Assembly (NCBI RefSeq): GCF_003702045.1
Contig: NZ_RBTP01000028.1
Span: 58,229 to 122,228 of the forward strand
Direction of reading: 5' to 3'
DNA from: Pseudomonas viridiflava
GTDB taxonomy: Bacteria > Pseudomonadota > Gammaproteobacteria > Pseudomonadales > Pseudomonadaceae
DNA length: 64,000 bases
Shown: piece after piece, positions 55,629-64,000 of the stretch
How positions within the stretch are numbered: position 1 is the stretch's first letter
Layout of the letters: the number at the start of each line of letters is the position of its first letter
Notes under the pieces: generated by a model
The model's database searches: none
What the model saw: only the letters and a program-made list of their open reading frames with translations
What the model was told of the DNA's origin: nothing
Made by a program: the position numbers and the translations under genes

Positions 55629-56638
55629 GGCGCAACCTTGTTCAGATAAGGAGAAGCGGAGGAATCCACACTGTCGGTCGTCGTCTCGGTTGAGCTGCGC
55701 ACGACCTTTTCGATAAAGAAGCGGGGCCTGGCCCGCACATCGCTGTACATGCGGCCCAGGTATTCACCCAGCAGGCCCATGCCGATGAACTGCCCGCCGG
55801 TGAACACGAACAGCACGGCGAACAGCACGAAGGTGCCGTTCTCGGCCCACGGCGCGCCGAAGATCAGCCGCAAGACGATCAGCATCACAGCAAACAAAAG
55901 GCCCAGAAACGCCATGCTGAAGCCCACGATGCTGAGCAGCCGCAGTGGTGTGGTGGTCATGCAGGTGATCAGGTCGAACATCAGATTGATTAGCCGCATG
56001 GGGCTGTACTTCGAATCGCCGTGCTCGCGTTCGGCGTGCTCGACCAGCACTTCGGTGGTGTGGCGGGCGAAGCTGTTGGCCAGAATCGGAATGAACGTGC
56101 TGCGCTCGCGGCAGGCCAGCATCGCGTCGACGATGGTGCGTCGGTAGGCGCGCAGCATGCAGCCGTAGTCGTTCATGGCCACGCCCGTCGAGCGCTGCAC
56201 GGCGAGGTTGATGAGCCTCGATGGCCAGCGTCGCCAGGCCGAGTCCTGGCGGTTGTTGCGCACCGTGCCGACCACGTCGTAACCCTGCTCGGCGAGGGCG
56301 ATGAGGCGCGGAATCTCTTCAGGCGGGTTTTGCAGGTCGGCATCGAGGGTGACGATCACATCGCCCTTGCACTGCTCGAAACCGGCCATGATTGCGGCGT
56401 GCTGGCCGTAATTGCGGTTCAGGATGACCGCAACGACCCGACTGCCCTCGCGTTCGGCTGCCTGCTGCAGGATCTCGGCAGACCGGTCGCGGCTGCCATC
56501 GTCGACCAACACAATTTCGTAATCGTGGCGCAGTTGCCCGCAGGCCGCTTCGGTACGCCGCAACAGTTCCGGCAGGCTTTGCTGTTCGTTGTAGACCGGG
56601 ATGACGATCGATACGCAGCGGATAGGGTAGGGTTTCAA
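55625..56638 (-). CDS. arnC: Undecaprenyl-phosphate 4-deoxy-4-formamido-L-arabinose transferase ArnC
   Basis: A 337-residue family 2 glycosyltransferase. The GT-A part begins [20 protein letters not shown] and has [15 protein letters not shown] and the metal-binding [14 protein letters not shown]. Two C-terminal membrane helices (about 235-260 and 270-295) anchor it, ending [15 protein letters not shown]. It transfers Ara4-formyl-N to undecaprenyl phosphate on the cytosolic face. Four-base overlaps join it to arnB and arnA. Confidence 0.96.
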   Translation of the reverse strand: MKPYPIRCVSIVIPVYNEQQSLPELLRRTEAACGQLRHDYEIVLVDDGSRDRSAEILQQAAEREGSRVVAVILNRNYGQHAAIMAGFEQCKGDVIVTLDADLQNPPEEIPRLIALAEQGYDVVGTVRNNRQDSAWRRWPSRLINLAVQRSTGVAMNDYGCMLRAYRRTIVDAMLACRERSTFIPILANSFARHTTEVLVEHAEREHGDSKYSPMRLINLMFDLITCMTTTPLRLLSIVGFSMAFLGLLFAVMLIVLRLIFGAPWAENGTFVLFAVLFVFTGGQFIGMGLLGEYLGRMYSDVRARPRFFIEKVVRSSTETTTDSVDSSASPYLNKVAP

Positions 56639-57786
56639 AGGCGGGCTTCCACAATCGATTCAATGGCGTCCACGACCCGCTCGACATCGTCCAGGGTCAT
56701 GTCGGGAAACAGCGGGATGGAACACAGGCGCGATGAATTCCATTCGGTGTCTGGCAGGTGAACGTCGGGGAAACGCTGGCGGTAATAGCTGTGCAGGTGG
56801 GTGGCGATGAAGTGAATGCCGCTTCCGATCTGGTGGGCCTGCAATGCTTTCATGAACGCATCGCGGTCCAGCCCGCAGCGCTCGGCGTCGATGCGCAGAA
56901 TGAACAGATGCCAGGCGTGGCGTTGTGCGTAGTCAGGTTGTGCCAGTGGCAGAACCGCGCTGCTGGCCAGCCTTTCCAGGTAACGATTGGCGAGCATCTG
57001 GCGCTTGGCGTTGATCGCATTCAAGCGCTGCAACTGGACCAGAGCAATGCTGGCGTTGAGGTCTGCCAGGTTGTACTTGAACCCTGGTTCGATCACCTCG
57101 GCCTGTGGCTTTCTGCCCATTGTCATGCGGTCATAGGCATCGACGCCCAGCCCGTGAAATTTCAGCTGGCGCACACGATCCGCCAGCGTGGGGTCATCGG
57201 TGACGAACATGGCACCCTCGGCGCAGGTCATGTTCTTGATGGCGTGAAACGAGAAAATCGCTGTGCCACGAGCGCCGACCGGGCGCCCCTTGTACTCGGT
57301 GCCGGCGGCATGGGCCGCGTCCTCGATGAGGGCGATTTCGTAGCGGCTGGCCAGCGCATAGAGCGGGTCGAGATCGAGCGCGGCCCCTGCGTAATGCACC
57401 GGGATAATCGCCTTTGTTCGAGGCGTGATGGCCTGTTCGACGTGTGCGGCGTCGACCATCAGCGTGTTGCGATCCACATCGATGAAAACCGGGGTCGCGC
57501 CCAGCAGGCAGATCATGTTCGCCGTGGACACCCAGGTCTGGGAGGGCGTGATCACTTCATCGCCAGGGCCGACACCCAGTGCCAGCAGTGCGACATGCAT
57601 GGCGCCTGTGGCGGATGACAGCGCAACCGCATGCTGAGCCCCGACACGCTCGGCGAATTGCTCTTCGAGTTTCTGACATTCCGGTCCGGTCGTGATCCAT
57701 CCGGACTTCAACACGCGGGTCACTGCCGCAATTTCTTCATCGCCCACAGACGGACGTGAAAAAGGAAGAAAAGCCTGATTCATCAT
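56635..57786 (-). CDS. arnB: UDP-4-amino-4-deoxy-L-arabinose aminotransferase ArnB
   Basis: A 383-residue PLP-dependent DegT/DnrJ/EryC1 family aminotransferase. The PLP lysine is in [16 protein letters not shown]; other motifs are [31 protein letters not shown] and [16 protein letters not shown]. It aminates the 4-keto sugar made by ArnA. It is the first gene of arnBCADTEF-ugd. I chose the first ATG of ATGATG (57786), with GGGA nine bases upstream; the GTG at 57798 overlaps that ribosome site. Confidence 0.96.
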   Translation of the reverse strand: MMNQAFLPFSRPSVGDEEIAAVTRVLKSGWITTGPECQKLEEQFAERVGAQHAVALSSATGAMHVALLALGVGPGDEVITPSQTWVSTANMICLLGATPVFIDVDRNTLMVDAAHVEQAITPRTKAIIPVHYAGAALDLDPLYALASRYEIALIEDAAHAAGTEYKGRPVGARGTAIFSFHAIKNMTCAEGAMFVTDDPTLADRVRQLKFHGLGVDAYDRMTMGRKPQAEVIEPGFKYNLADLNASIALVQLQRLNAINAKRQMLANRYLERLASSAVLPLAQPDYAQRHAWHLFILRIDAERCGLDRDAFMKALQAHQIGSGIHFIATHLHSYYRQRFPDVHLPDTEWNSSRLCSIPLFPDMTLDDVERVVDAIESIVEARL

Positions 57787-57810
57787 ATGTTTTCCCACGC
57801 GCGCTCAATA

Positions 57811-57835
57811 ACGTGAAGTGTGTTCTGTTTCACGT
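57811..57835. promoter_or_regulatory. Inverted repeat in the arnB leader
   Basis: ACGTGAA and TTCACGT are perfect inverted copies with an 11-bp spacer, 25-49 bp before the arnB start. This suits an operator or a leader hairpin. I do not recognise the binding protein; it does not match the PmrA box. Confidence 0.4.
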
Positions 57836-57840
57836 GATCC

Positions 57841-58059
57841 CTACCCGGCAATCAATGAGCCGGTCCTGCACTCAATGAAGTAACTGTTATAAAAGACGGC
57901 TGTATCGGATCCATTGAAAGTTGCAGGTGTACCGGGTTCCAATGCCACGAAAGTAGGGGTGGCAGCATAGTATGTAGCGCATGCAGAGCCCTGTTTATGG
58001 GGGTTTTTAGGTGCTGGCAATAGCGTCCCGGCTCTCCCGGGAAGCCATTGTTGATCCAA
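57841..58059 (-). CDS. Doubtful 72-codon ORF or gene remnant
   Basis: An open leftward frame ending FYNSYFIECRTGSLIAG, starting only at a TTG, with no ribosome site and a stop shortly before it. The composition (TPTFVALEPGTPATFNGSD) looks protein-like and would suit the C-terminus of an exported or repeat protein, so it may be the tail of a degraded gene. I recognise no family. Confidence 0.2.
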   Translation of the reverse strand: MDQQWLPGRAGTLLPAPKNPHKQGSACATYYAATPTFVALEPGTPATFNGSDTAVFYNSYFIECRTGSLIAG

Positions 58060-58262
58060 ATGGAATGACGCTGTATTGAAAGTTTAAAGCCGTTAAGTGA
58101 GGCGACAGCTTTGTCCGGTAGAGGTGAATTATTTAATTTGTATTCATGTGCTTGTCTTGAGACTATTTTAAGCTGGGGAGGGTGTTTGTACCGTTTTTCA
58201 ATAGTTTAAGAGTGGGTGTATTGCTTAAAACTTAACGTGCTTTAAGCGTTCGTTCAGGCCGA

Positions 58263-58373
58263 CTATTTTTTGTTGTGAGCAGGCGCAATGGCCGTCTTGG
58301 GTTTTTGCATTTCTGCGCCGCTTTTAACCGGCAAGGCGACAGAACACTTTTTGCAGGCTCCCGCATTCGTCAT
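58263..58373 (-). CDS. Possible 36-residue CKKC peptide
   Basis: A short leftward ORF beginning MTNAGACKKCSVALPVKSGA and ending with a lysine- and alanine-rich tail, with a CxxC motif at 7-10. It starts with ATG but has no clear ribosome site. Its composition is unlike the AT-rich DNA around it, which gives it mild support as a real small protein. Confidence 0.3.
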   Translation of the reverse strand: MTNAGACKKCSVALPVKSGAEMQKPKTAIAPAHNKK

Positions 58374-58453
58374 GTGAGGTGTTATTTTGAGGATGTTTCT
58401 GATCGTCTGATCAGCTATTTCCCACAATTCTCCGCAAAGGAATGCCCTTAGCC

Positions 58454-60193
58454 ATGAACCGTTCACTCAAGCATCTGGCCGCAACCACCCTGATGCTCGC
58501 CAGCCTTTCAGCGTTCACCCCCGTCGCGCTCGCCAACATCACACCGCAACAAAGCGCGGCCATTCTGAAAGCATTCAACGAACAGTCGACGACTGATTTC
58601 AGGCAATTTCTGGGAAGCGTCGCCAAGAGTGACCTGGCCAAAACCGCCAACCTTGAGCCTGCAATCAACGCTTTTCTCGAGAACAAGACACTCACTGCCG
58701 ATCAGCAAAACGAGATTCATCGTTTGCTGGGGATTTACGCCCGCGTGAAATATGGCAGCGCGGCAAATGAGACCCTGCGTGAACTGGTCGCCATCCCGAC
58801 CTTCGCCGTGGAAGGCGTCGCTCAGCATGACAACCCCGAGTTCATCAAGATCGCTGAAAAACTCAAGGCGCTGGCCGCGTCGTTCAACCTCAACTTCCGC
58901 AACATCGACAACCGCGTCTATGAGGTGTCTCTTGAGGGCAGCGGCGATGAAGTGGTCGGCATTCATGCGCATGCCGACGTGGTGCCCGTTACTCCGGCCA
59001 ACTGGGTGCTGCCGGACGGCACCAGGCTGGACCCGTTCAAGGTCACTCTGATTGGCGACCGTATGTACGGTCGTGGCACCGAGGATGACAAAAACGGCAT
59101 CGTGGTTGCGATGTACGCGATGAAAGTCATTAAGGAAGAAAAGCTGCCACTGGCTCGAAACTTCAAGCTGCTGATCGACACCACCGAAGAAACCTCCGGT
59201 GACGCGATTCCGTACTATTTCGAACGCAACCCGACGCCCAATTACAACCTGGCGCTAGACGGTGGCTACCCGGTGGTAATCGCCGAGAAAGGGTACGGCA
59301 CCGTGATGGCGAATTTCCCTGTGCGTGAAGGGCAGGGCAAAGGCGCTGAAATCACGTCGCTGACCGGCGGGGCGGCGACCAATCAGATTCCATCGAAGTC
59401 GGTTGCCACGCTGGTGACCGACAAGCCCGCAGAACTGGCCGCTGAGCTGCAAAAAGCCGGCGCCGATTATGCCAAGCGCAACGGTGGCGATTTCCAGGTG
59501 GACGCCGCAGTTGAGGGCAAGGACGTGAAGCTGACCGTTACCGGCGTATCTGCTCACTCGTCCGATCCGGAGTCAGGCGTCAACCCCGTCGCCAGAATGC
59601 TCGACTTCATCAACAGCCTCGACGGCAAGGTGGCGCTGAAACACAACCACATCACCGACGCGGCTCAGTATGCGGCTGACAATTGGGGTCTGGATTATCT
59701 GGGCAGCAAGCTGGGCGTCGGTTTCTCGGACACCTTCATGGGCCCGCTGACCGCTTCCCTGACGTTTGTGGGGATGGATGCGAAGACCTTCAAACTGGCG
59801 GTCAACCTGCGTGTGCCCAAGGGCAAGTCGCCTGAGACGCTCAAAGCCGAGATCGCCGATAAGCTGACGGCATGGAGCAAGCAAAGCAAGATCGCGCCTG
59901 CGTTCGATTACTCCATCGCCGAACCGATGTATCGCAACCCTGAAGGTGAGTGGGTGAAGGCTCTGCTCGCCGTCGCCACCGAAAACCTGGGCATGCCGCA
60001 CACGTTCGGCACCTCGGCAGGCGCTACGTCGGTTCACAACCTGCCCAACGGGGTGCAGTTCGGCCTCGCCAGACCTGAAGCCAAATACACCGGCCACACG
60101 GACAGCGAGTTCAAGACCACCGAGCAATTCCTGCTGGACTTGCAGATCGTGACCGAAATGATGGGCCGTATCGGGCAGTTGCCGAAGCTTTGA
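58454..60193 (+). CDS. Exported M20-family dipeptidase
   Basis: A 579-residue metallopeptidase of the M20 PepV/Sapep group. An N-terminal signal peptide (about 1-28, ending VALAN) predicts periplasmic location. Zinc ligands and catalytic residues lie in GIHAHADVVPV, GRGTEDDKNGIVVAMYA and IDTTEETSGDAIPYY; the dimerisation-domain segment is VTGVSAHSSDPESGVNP, and the last metal histidine is in AKYTGHTDSEF. It probably cleaves dipeptides. I chose the ATG at 58454; the ATG 12 bases earlier abuts the AAGGA, too close for use. Confidence 0.88.
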   Translation: MNRSLKHLAATTLMLASLSAFTPVALANITPQQSAAILKAFNEQSTTDFRQFLGSVAKSDLAKTANLEPAINAFLENKTLTADQQNEIHRLLGIYARVKYGSAANETLRELVAIPTFAVEGVAQHDNPEFIKIAEKLKALAASFNLNFRNIDNRVYEVSLEGSGDEVVGIHAHADVVPVTPANWVLPDGTRLDPFKVTLIGDRMYGRGTEDDKNGIVVAMYAMKVIKEEKLPLARNFKLLIDTTEETSGDAIPYYFERNPTPNYNLALDGGYPVVIAEKGYGTVMANFPVREGQGKGAEITSLTGGAATNQIPSKSVATLVTDKPAELAAELQKAGADYAKRNGGDFQVDAAVEGKDVKLTVTGVSAHSSDPESGVNPVARMLDFINSLDGKVALKHNHITDAAQYAADNWGLDYLGSKLGVGFSDTFMGPLTASLTFVGMDAKTFKLAVNLRVPKGKSPETLKAEIADKLTAWSKQSKIAPAFDYSIAEPMYRNPEGEWVKALLAVATENLGMPHTFGTSAGATSVHNLPNGVQFGLARPEAKYTGHTDSEFKTTEQFLLDLQIVTEMMGRIGQLPKL

Positions 60194-60199
60194 TCTGAA

Positions 60200-60312
60200 C
60201 ACCTGGTCCTGCCCATGCTCTGCGTGGGCAGGCAGCCGGGACGCTCTGCGTCCCACCGGTACACCGCTCTAAGTGCTGATTTCTCGTGGGAGCGAGCTTG
60301 CTCGCGAAGGTG
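60200..60312. repeat. Composite hairpin modules and a REP element
   Basis: CTGCCCATGC..GCGTGGGCAG and CCGGGACGCTCTGCGTCCC are modules of the 724/11965 repeat family. They are followed by a REP, GTGGGAGCGAGCTTGCTCGC then GAAGG, at 60287-60309. All lie between the dipeptidase and DeoR-type genes and may help end transcription. Confidence 0.7.
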
Positions 60313-60385
60313 CCAGCAAATCCGGCATCAAGCCAACCCACCCACACACTATTGACGCCCCACCACCTGTCCCGGCATATTTCGC

Positions 60386-60411
60386 TCGTTTGTGATCGTT
60401 AATGCTCGTTT
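60386..60411. promoter_or_regulatory. Three tandem TCGTT repeats before the DeoR-type gene
   Basis: TCGTTT, TCGTTA and TCGTTT begin at 60386, 60396 and 60406, an exact 10-bp period that puts them on one face of the helix. They end 19 bases before the regulator's ATG. Tandem half-sites of this kind are typical of DeoR/GlpR-family operators, so autoregulation is likely. Confidence 0.5.
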
Positions 60412-60429
60412 ATGCAGGTTCACCTCGTC

Positions 60430-61206
60430 ATGACTCCCACCCACGAAACCTTTCCCGGCGAACGCCAGCAACTCATCAGTGAGCGCTTGGCCCGCTACGG
60501 CCGTGTGATTGCGGCTGATCTGGCCAGCGAGTTCAACATCTCAGAACATTCGATCCGCCGCGACCTCAGCGCGCTGGCGGCTTCGGGTCTGTGCAAGCGC
60601 GTCTATGGCGGGGCGATCCTGTTGCGCACGGCGGAAGGCCCGATGGCCGCCCGGGTCCAGCAAGACGCTTCACGCAAAGACAGTCTGGGGCAGTGCGCCG
60701 CTTCACTGCTCAGCGACGGGCAGCATGTCTTCATCGATGCCGGATCCACCAACTTCGCCATCGCAAGTGCCATCGACCCCAGACTAAAACTGACTCTTAC
60801 CACCAATTCGCCGTTGATTGCCGTGCAACTGATGACCCTGCCCAATGCCGAAGTGATCCTGCTGGGTGGCCGCCTGAACCCGACGGCAGGCGGCGTGATC
60901 GGCCTGACAGCAGTCCAGCAATTACGCCAGTTCAGCTTCGACCTGTGCTTTCTCGGCGCCTGTGCGCTGGACCCCGACAACGGCGTTACTGCGTTCGGCC
61001 TTGAAGACGCCGAGTTCAAGCGTGCAGTCGTCGCGGCAAGCGGTCAGATCGTGGTGGCCGTGACCAACGAAAAGCTTTCAAGCGTGGCCCATTACCAGGT
61101 TGCGCAGTGCGAAGACGTTGCCGCCCTGGTGGTCGAGCGAGACGCACCCGGTGAGCGGCTCGACCCGTTTCTGGGCAGGATTTCCAATGTCGTGACTGCA
61201 GCCTGA
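60430..61206 (+). CDS. DeoR/GlpR-family transcriptional regulator
   Basis: A 258-residue repressor. The N-terminal helix-turn-helix is ERQQLISERLARYGRVIAAD then LASEFNISEHSIRRDLSAL, followed by VYGGAILL; the C-terminal sugar-phosphate-sensing domain has FIDAGSTNFAIAS, TTNSPLIAVQL and the late FGLEDAEFKRAVVAAS. It probably senses a sugar phosphate. I chose the ATG at 60430; one at 60412 would overlap the tandem repeats. It precedes a galactose dehydrogenase gene in the same direction, but the repeats are not found before that gene. Confidence 0.9.
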   Translation: MTPTHETFPGERQQLISERLARYGRVIAADLASEFNISEHSIRRDLSALAASGLCKRVYGGAILLRTAEGPMAARVQQDASRKDSLGQCAASLLSDGQHVFIDAGSTNFAIASAIDPRLKLTLTTNSPLIAVQLMTLPNAEVILLGGRLNPTAGGVIGLTAVQQLRQFSFDLCFLGACALDPDNGVTAFGLEDAEFKRAVVAASGQIVVAVTNEKLSSVAHYQVAQCEDVAALVVERDAPGERLDPFLGRISNVVTAA

Positions 61207-61341
61207 GCCGAAAACTGACGTATATGGCGACACCCCATTGTCTGGCGCGCCATTTACGTCTAGTTTGCTCCATGATTAGTCTGACTATTAATCGCAGTCT
61301 CACTCCACAACCCTAATAAGTACAAGAATCAGGAGCCACTG

Positions 61342-62268
61342 ATGCAACCCATTCGTCTCGGTCTGGTGGGCTACGGCAAGATTGCCCAAGACCAGCACGT
61401 GCCCGCCATCCTCGCCAACCCCGCCTTCACGCTCGTGTCCGTCGCCACACAGGGCCGGCCTTGTGATGGGGTCGAGAACTTCAAATCCTTGACCGAGTTG
61501 CTGGAGAAAGGGCCGCAGGTCGACGCCATCGCGTTTTGCACGCCTCCTCAAGGCCGATTCGCGCTGGTGCAGGAAGCCATTGCCGCCGGTAAACACGTAC
61601 TGGTCGAAAAACCACCGTGCGCCACGCTGGGGGAGGCGATGGAACTGGTGAAGCAGGTGCATGAACACCGCGTCAGTGGCCTGTTCGCCTGGCATTCGCG
61701 TTATGCACCCGGCATCGAAGCCGCCCGTGACTGGCTCGCAACGCGCACCCTGGAGAGCGTGAAGATTCAATGGAAGGAAGACGTGCGTAAATGGCATCCC
61801 GGTCAAGCCTGGATCTGGCAACCCGGTGGGCTTGGGGTTTTCGATCCCGGCATCAATGCCCTCTCGATTGTGACCCATTTGCTGCCACTGCAACTGTTCG
61901 TCGAGTCCGCCGAATTACGCGTCCCCGACAACTGCCAGTCGCCCATCGCCGCTGACATCAAGATGTCCGATGCCCGCCACCTCGACATCCGCGCCGAGTT
62001 TGACTTCGACCACGGCCACGACGAACTCTGGAGCATCGAAATCCGCTGCACCGAAGGCGTTCTAAGGCTGGACAACGGCGGGGCGCTGTTGAGCATCGAT
62101 GGCGTGCGCCAGACGGTCTCGGAGGAAGGCGAATACGCGGCGGTGTATCGGCATTTTCTGCAACTGATCGGCGACAGGAAGAGCGATCTGGACCTGCAGC
62201 CATTGCGGCTGGTGGCGGACAGCTTTTTCGTCGGCAGCCGGGCATTGGTCGCGCCGTTTTACGATTGA
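61342..62268 (+). CDS. D-galactose 1-dehydrogenase
   Basis: A 308-residue Gfo/Idh/MocA-family oxidoreductase. The NAD(P) motif is LGLVGYGKIAQDQHVPAIL; the EKP signature is in HVLVEKPPCATLGEA; the catalytic segment is FDPGINALSIVTHLLPL. It matches what I recall of the P. fluorescens/P. syringae D-galactose dehydrogenase, which oxidises D-galactose to galactonolactone in the De Ley-Doudoroff route and may also act on L-arabinose. AGGAGCC lies before the ATG. No galactonate genes are next to it. Confidence 0.82.
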   Translation: MQPIRLGLVGYGKIAQDQHVPAILANPAFTLVSVATQGRPCDGVENFKSLTELLEKGPQVDAIAFCTPPQGRFALVQEAIAAGKHVLVEKPPCATLGEAMELVKQVHEHRVSGLFAWHSRYAPGIEAARDWLATRTLESVKIQWKEDVRKWHPGQAWIWQPGGLGVFDPGINALSIVTHLLPLQLFVESAELRVPDNCQSPIAADIKMSDARHLDIRAEFDFDHGHDELWSIEIRCTEGVLRLDNGGALLSIDGVRQTVSEEGEYAAVYRHFLQLIGDRKSDLDLQPLRLVADSFFVGSRALVAPFYD

Positions 62269-62696
62269 TGGTCGGTTGTTCTTTATCCGTGTTCTGACAG
62301 TTTGCTGCGAGACAGCAGACTTCGGAGGGCGGCTTGCGGGCGATCTATCGGGTATCGGTGGCGTGCGAAACGTCAGATGCACTCAGGGGCCGCTGCGCAG
62401 CCCATCGCAGCCGTCGTAACCTCCGAAAGCTCCCACGCCCTGCGGGCAGAAGCAGCATTCAGCGTCTCTTTAGAGGTTGGGTGTTTGCCGCGAAATTCGC
62501 AGGAGCAGACCGGGCGGCGTTCCGTTTGTCCGCGAATGCAGTCTTTCAATCACTGCCTATGCGTCGGATGTACCGTCCTTATCGCGGACAAGCGGATCGC
62601 TTTCCATGAGCATCTCCCAAGGTTTTCCGCACCATTGCAGCTTTGCGGAATGGACCGGATTCGTGCCCAGCGCCATGTCATGGATACGCGTGCTTC
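62269..62696. other. 428 bp intergenic region with REP elements
   Basis: No gene is seen. It holds a GGAGGGCGGCTTGC repeat near 62324, a REP-like GGGCCGCTGCGCAGCCC near 62388 and a complete REPIN at 62502-62608. It separates the convergent galactose dehydrogenase and VOC genes. Confidence 0.7.
62502..62608 (+). repeat. REPIN copy B
   Basis: Inverted REP halves (GCAGACCGGGCGGCGTTCCG and GCGGACAAGCGGATCGC) flank a spacer. The 70-bp core at 62526-62595 equals that of 7452-7521 in length and in most positions, including CACTGC..TGCGTCG..ATGTACCG.CCTT. Confidence 0.85.
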
Positions 62697-63158
62697 TCAT
62701 GCATCTGCAAACGCCGCCGCGATAAACGCCTCCAGCGTTTTCTCCTCCAGAATCTCCACCGAGAAATGCCCGAACCGTTTGGGCAACCAGATAATTCGTC
62801 CTCCCGACGGGGTTTGCAGGTTCGAACGTGCCAGTGGCTTGCCGTTCTCGTCCTCCGGCTGTACACCGGCTGCCATCAGTTCGTCGTACGCCTGCTCGAT
62901 ATCGGGCGTCGAATAACAATGCCGGTAAATCATCCCCTCGCCTGACGTATCCAGCAGCTCCTTCAGATTCCCCGCCAACGGCTGAACCAGCATGAAACGC
63001 TCTGTGCCCATCATCGCAATGGCGTAACGCACATGCAGACCGCCGCGTTCCCAGACCAGGGTTTTGGAGATTCTGGCTTGCAGGATCTGCGCGTAGTAAG
63101 TGCAGGCTTCTTCAAGGTCGGTGACGAGAACGTCAACGTGGCTGAATTTCAGGTCCAT
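62697..63158 (-). CDS. VOC-superfamily (glyoxalase-like) protein
   Basis: A 153-residue vicinal-oxygen-chelate fold protein with two beta-alpha-beta-beta-beta repeats: FSHVDVLVTDLEEACTYYAQ at the start and HCYSTPDIEQAYDELMAAGV in the second half, ending HFSVEILEEKTLEAFI. Possible metal ligands are H7 and the later glutamates. The reaction (lyase, dioxygenase or resistance binding) cannot be told. I chose the ATG at 63158 with AGGAG upstream; the longer frame enters the divergent HIT gene's region. Confidence 0.85.
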   Translation of the reverse strand: MDLKFSHVDVLVTDLEEACTYYAQILQARISKTLVWERGGLHVRYAIAMMGTERFMLVQPLAGNLKELLDTSGEGMIYRHCYSTPDIEQAYDELMAAGVQPEDENGKPLARSNLQTPSGGRIIWLPKRFGHFSVEILEEKTLEAFIAAAFADA

Positions 63159-63279
63159 GAAAGAGACGCTCCTGCTGATGGGGGATTGGGGACGTGCCTG
63201 CAATCTCGCACGTCTGAGGCGTGGTGTCATATCCTCCCGCAGCGAGTCAGTTGCCGATGAACAGCCAGGGGGCGGATGT

Positions 63280-63714
63280 ATGACCGAGTGGGACATCTTT
63301 GAAACGGAGCACTGGCGGGTGAGCCATAGACGTGATGCCCGGTACAACGGCTATCTGATGGTCGCGTCTGTTGCACCGGCTTCTGATCTGACAGACCTTA
63401 ACGATGAAGCGCTGGCTGAACTGGGAGGTGTTTTGCGCAGGACAGAACAGCTTCTAATGCGGGCGTATGAACCCTGGAAAGTGGTCGTCTACAAACTGGG
63501 CTTCTCGGCAGGGTTCACCCTGCATTTCCACGTCGCGCCGGTCACGAAGGCATTGCTGGGGGAGGTTGCGGACCATCCTGGATACGCCGCTGAGCCGGAT
63601 GGAAATGACGTGATACTTTTCTTGAGCCGTGAGTATTGCGAGCGGGCGTTAAGCGAAGAGGAGAGGGTGATTCAGGGTGGGGAGATCGTCAGGTTGAGGG
63701 CGATCCTGGGCTAA
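63280..63714 (+). CDS. HIT-like nucleotide-binding protein
   Basis: A 144-residue protein with a HIT-like layout: an N-terminal ETEHWRVSHRRDARYNGYLM, a central helix, and the active-site-like TLHFHVAPV near residue 90. The third histidine of the full HxHxHxx motif is replaced (HFHVAP), so hydrolase activity is uncertain. AGGGGG lies eight bases before the ATG. It is divergent from the VOC gene, about 120 bp apart. Confidence 0.7.
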   Translation: MTEWDIFETEHWRVSHRRDARYNGYLMVASVAPASDLTDLNDEALAELGGVLRRTEQLLMRAYEPWKVVVYKLGFSAGFTLHFHVAPVTKALLGEVADHPGYAAEPDGNDVILFLSREYCERALSEEERVIQGGEIVRLRAILG

Positions 63715-63740
63715 CCGCAGCCCACTGACCTGGAAATACA

Positions 63741-63768
63741 TGCAGGAGGGCAAAAATGCCCTCCTGCA
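63741..63768. terminator. Perfect 12-bp hairpin between convergent genes
   Basis: TGCAGGAGGGCA and TGCCCTCCTGCA flank an AAAA loop. It lies between the HIT gene and the leftward gene at the right edge, so it may end both transcripts, though no T-tract follows on either strand. Confidence 0.6.
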
Positions 63769-63790
63769 CACACTACCGGCGACTACGCTC

Positions 63791-64000
63791 TCAGCGTGCA
63801 GTCAAGGCTGCATAGCTGTTCATCAGGTTGCGGTAGTTTGGAATACGCTGAGACAGCAGATTGCCCAAGCCTTCGATGTCGTTGCGCCAGTCACGCTGCA
63901 ACTCACACGCCACCGAGAACCAGTTCATCATCTGCGCACCGGCCTGAGTCATGCGGTTCCAGGCGGCCTGCTGCACGGTTGTGTTGAAGGTGCCCGACGA
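63791..64000 (-). CDS. C-terminal part of an unrecognised protein, cut by window edge
   Basis: The last 69 codons of a leftward gene whose start is beyond base 64000. The visible part is helical and rich in N, Q, W and M (AWNRMTQAGAQMMNWFSVAC then ELQRDWRNDIEGL), ending YAALTAR. The spacing recalls short phasin-like coiled proteins, but I would not assign the family. A GTG inside the frame at 63976 could be mistaken for its start. Confidence 0.6.
   Translation of the reverse strand, partial: SSGTFNTTVQQAAWNRMTQAGAQMMNWFSVACELQRDWRNDIEGLGNLLSQRIPNYRNLMNSYAALTAR

Larger units (their letters stand above)
57836..58453. other. AT-rich intergenic stretch between arnB and the peptidase gene
   Basis: More than 600 bp without a secure gene. 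The part around 58080-58260 is clearly richer in A and T than its surroundings and has long T and A runs. Two weak leftward ORFs are listed separately. It may be the scar of lost or imported DNA. Confidence 0.5.

Noticed and set aside
58223..58247. TTAA repeats (CTTAA, CTTAA, CTTTAAG) resembling a PmrA box
   Set aside because: The spacing between TTAA cores is not that of the known box, and the site is over 430 bp from arnB in AT-rich DNA where TTAA is expected by chance.

Overview
The window is a chromosomal segment of a fluorescent Pseudomonas, most probably of the P. syringae group. I infer this from the high GC content, the gene neighbourhoods (bioBFHCD followed by two FadE-like acyl-CoA dehydrogenases; pqqFABCDE beside davBA; arnBCADTEF-ugd), the P. 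syringae-type palindromic repeats and an rsmX-class small RNA. No database search was possible, so names rest on motifs and remembered family members. There are no rRNA, tRNA, CRISPR, prophage or insertion-sequence genes.

Region 1-13 kb: a truncated glutathione S-transferase; a Fur-controlled FecI/FecR pair followed directly by a PepSY membrane protein and a tiny membrane protein, with no TonB-dependent receptor between them; a DEDDh exonuclease and a cNMP/CBS/nucleotidyltransferase sensor divergent from a lone receiver protein; malate synthase G (glcB) with an RccR-like operator; a double-ACT protein; RarD; and the kinase SrkA.

Region 13-22.5 kb: a translationally coupled operon of LacI regulator, binding protein, two permeases, ATPase and GpdQ-like phosphodiesterase, which probably imports and hydrolyses an organophosphate or a similar solute. 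It is followed by a Tat-exported PhoX phosphatase, a ModE-like regulator and ComF.

Region 22.5-33.8 kb: the biotin operon bioBFHCD under a BirA-type operator; a 98-residue protein built like the two ends of a flagellar rod protein; two ~600-residue acyl-CoA dehydrogenases (the first behind a PsrA-type box) flanking a membrane diguanylate cyclase; an rsmX-class sRNA with a near-perfect GacA upstream activating sequence; and a PMP3/YqaE membrane peptide.

Region 33.8-45 kb: all PQQ cofactor genes (pqqF, pqqA, then pqqBCDE and a prolyl-oligopeptidase), and the lysine-to-5-aminovalerate genes davBA with an Lrp-type regulator.

Region 45-64 kb: a FUSC transporter, a Fic protein behind nested palindromes, an ArnT-like paralogue converging on ugd, the seven-gene arn lipid A modification operon, an AT-rich ~650 bp gap, an exported M20 dipeptidase, a DeoR-type regulator, D-galactose 1-dehydrogenase, a VOC protein, a HIT protein and the edge of a further gene. 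REP/REPIN and composite palindromic repeats fill many intergenic spaces.
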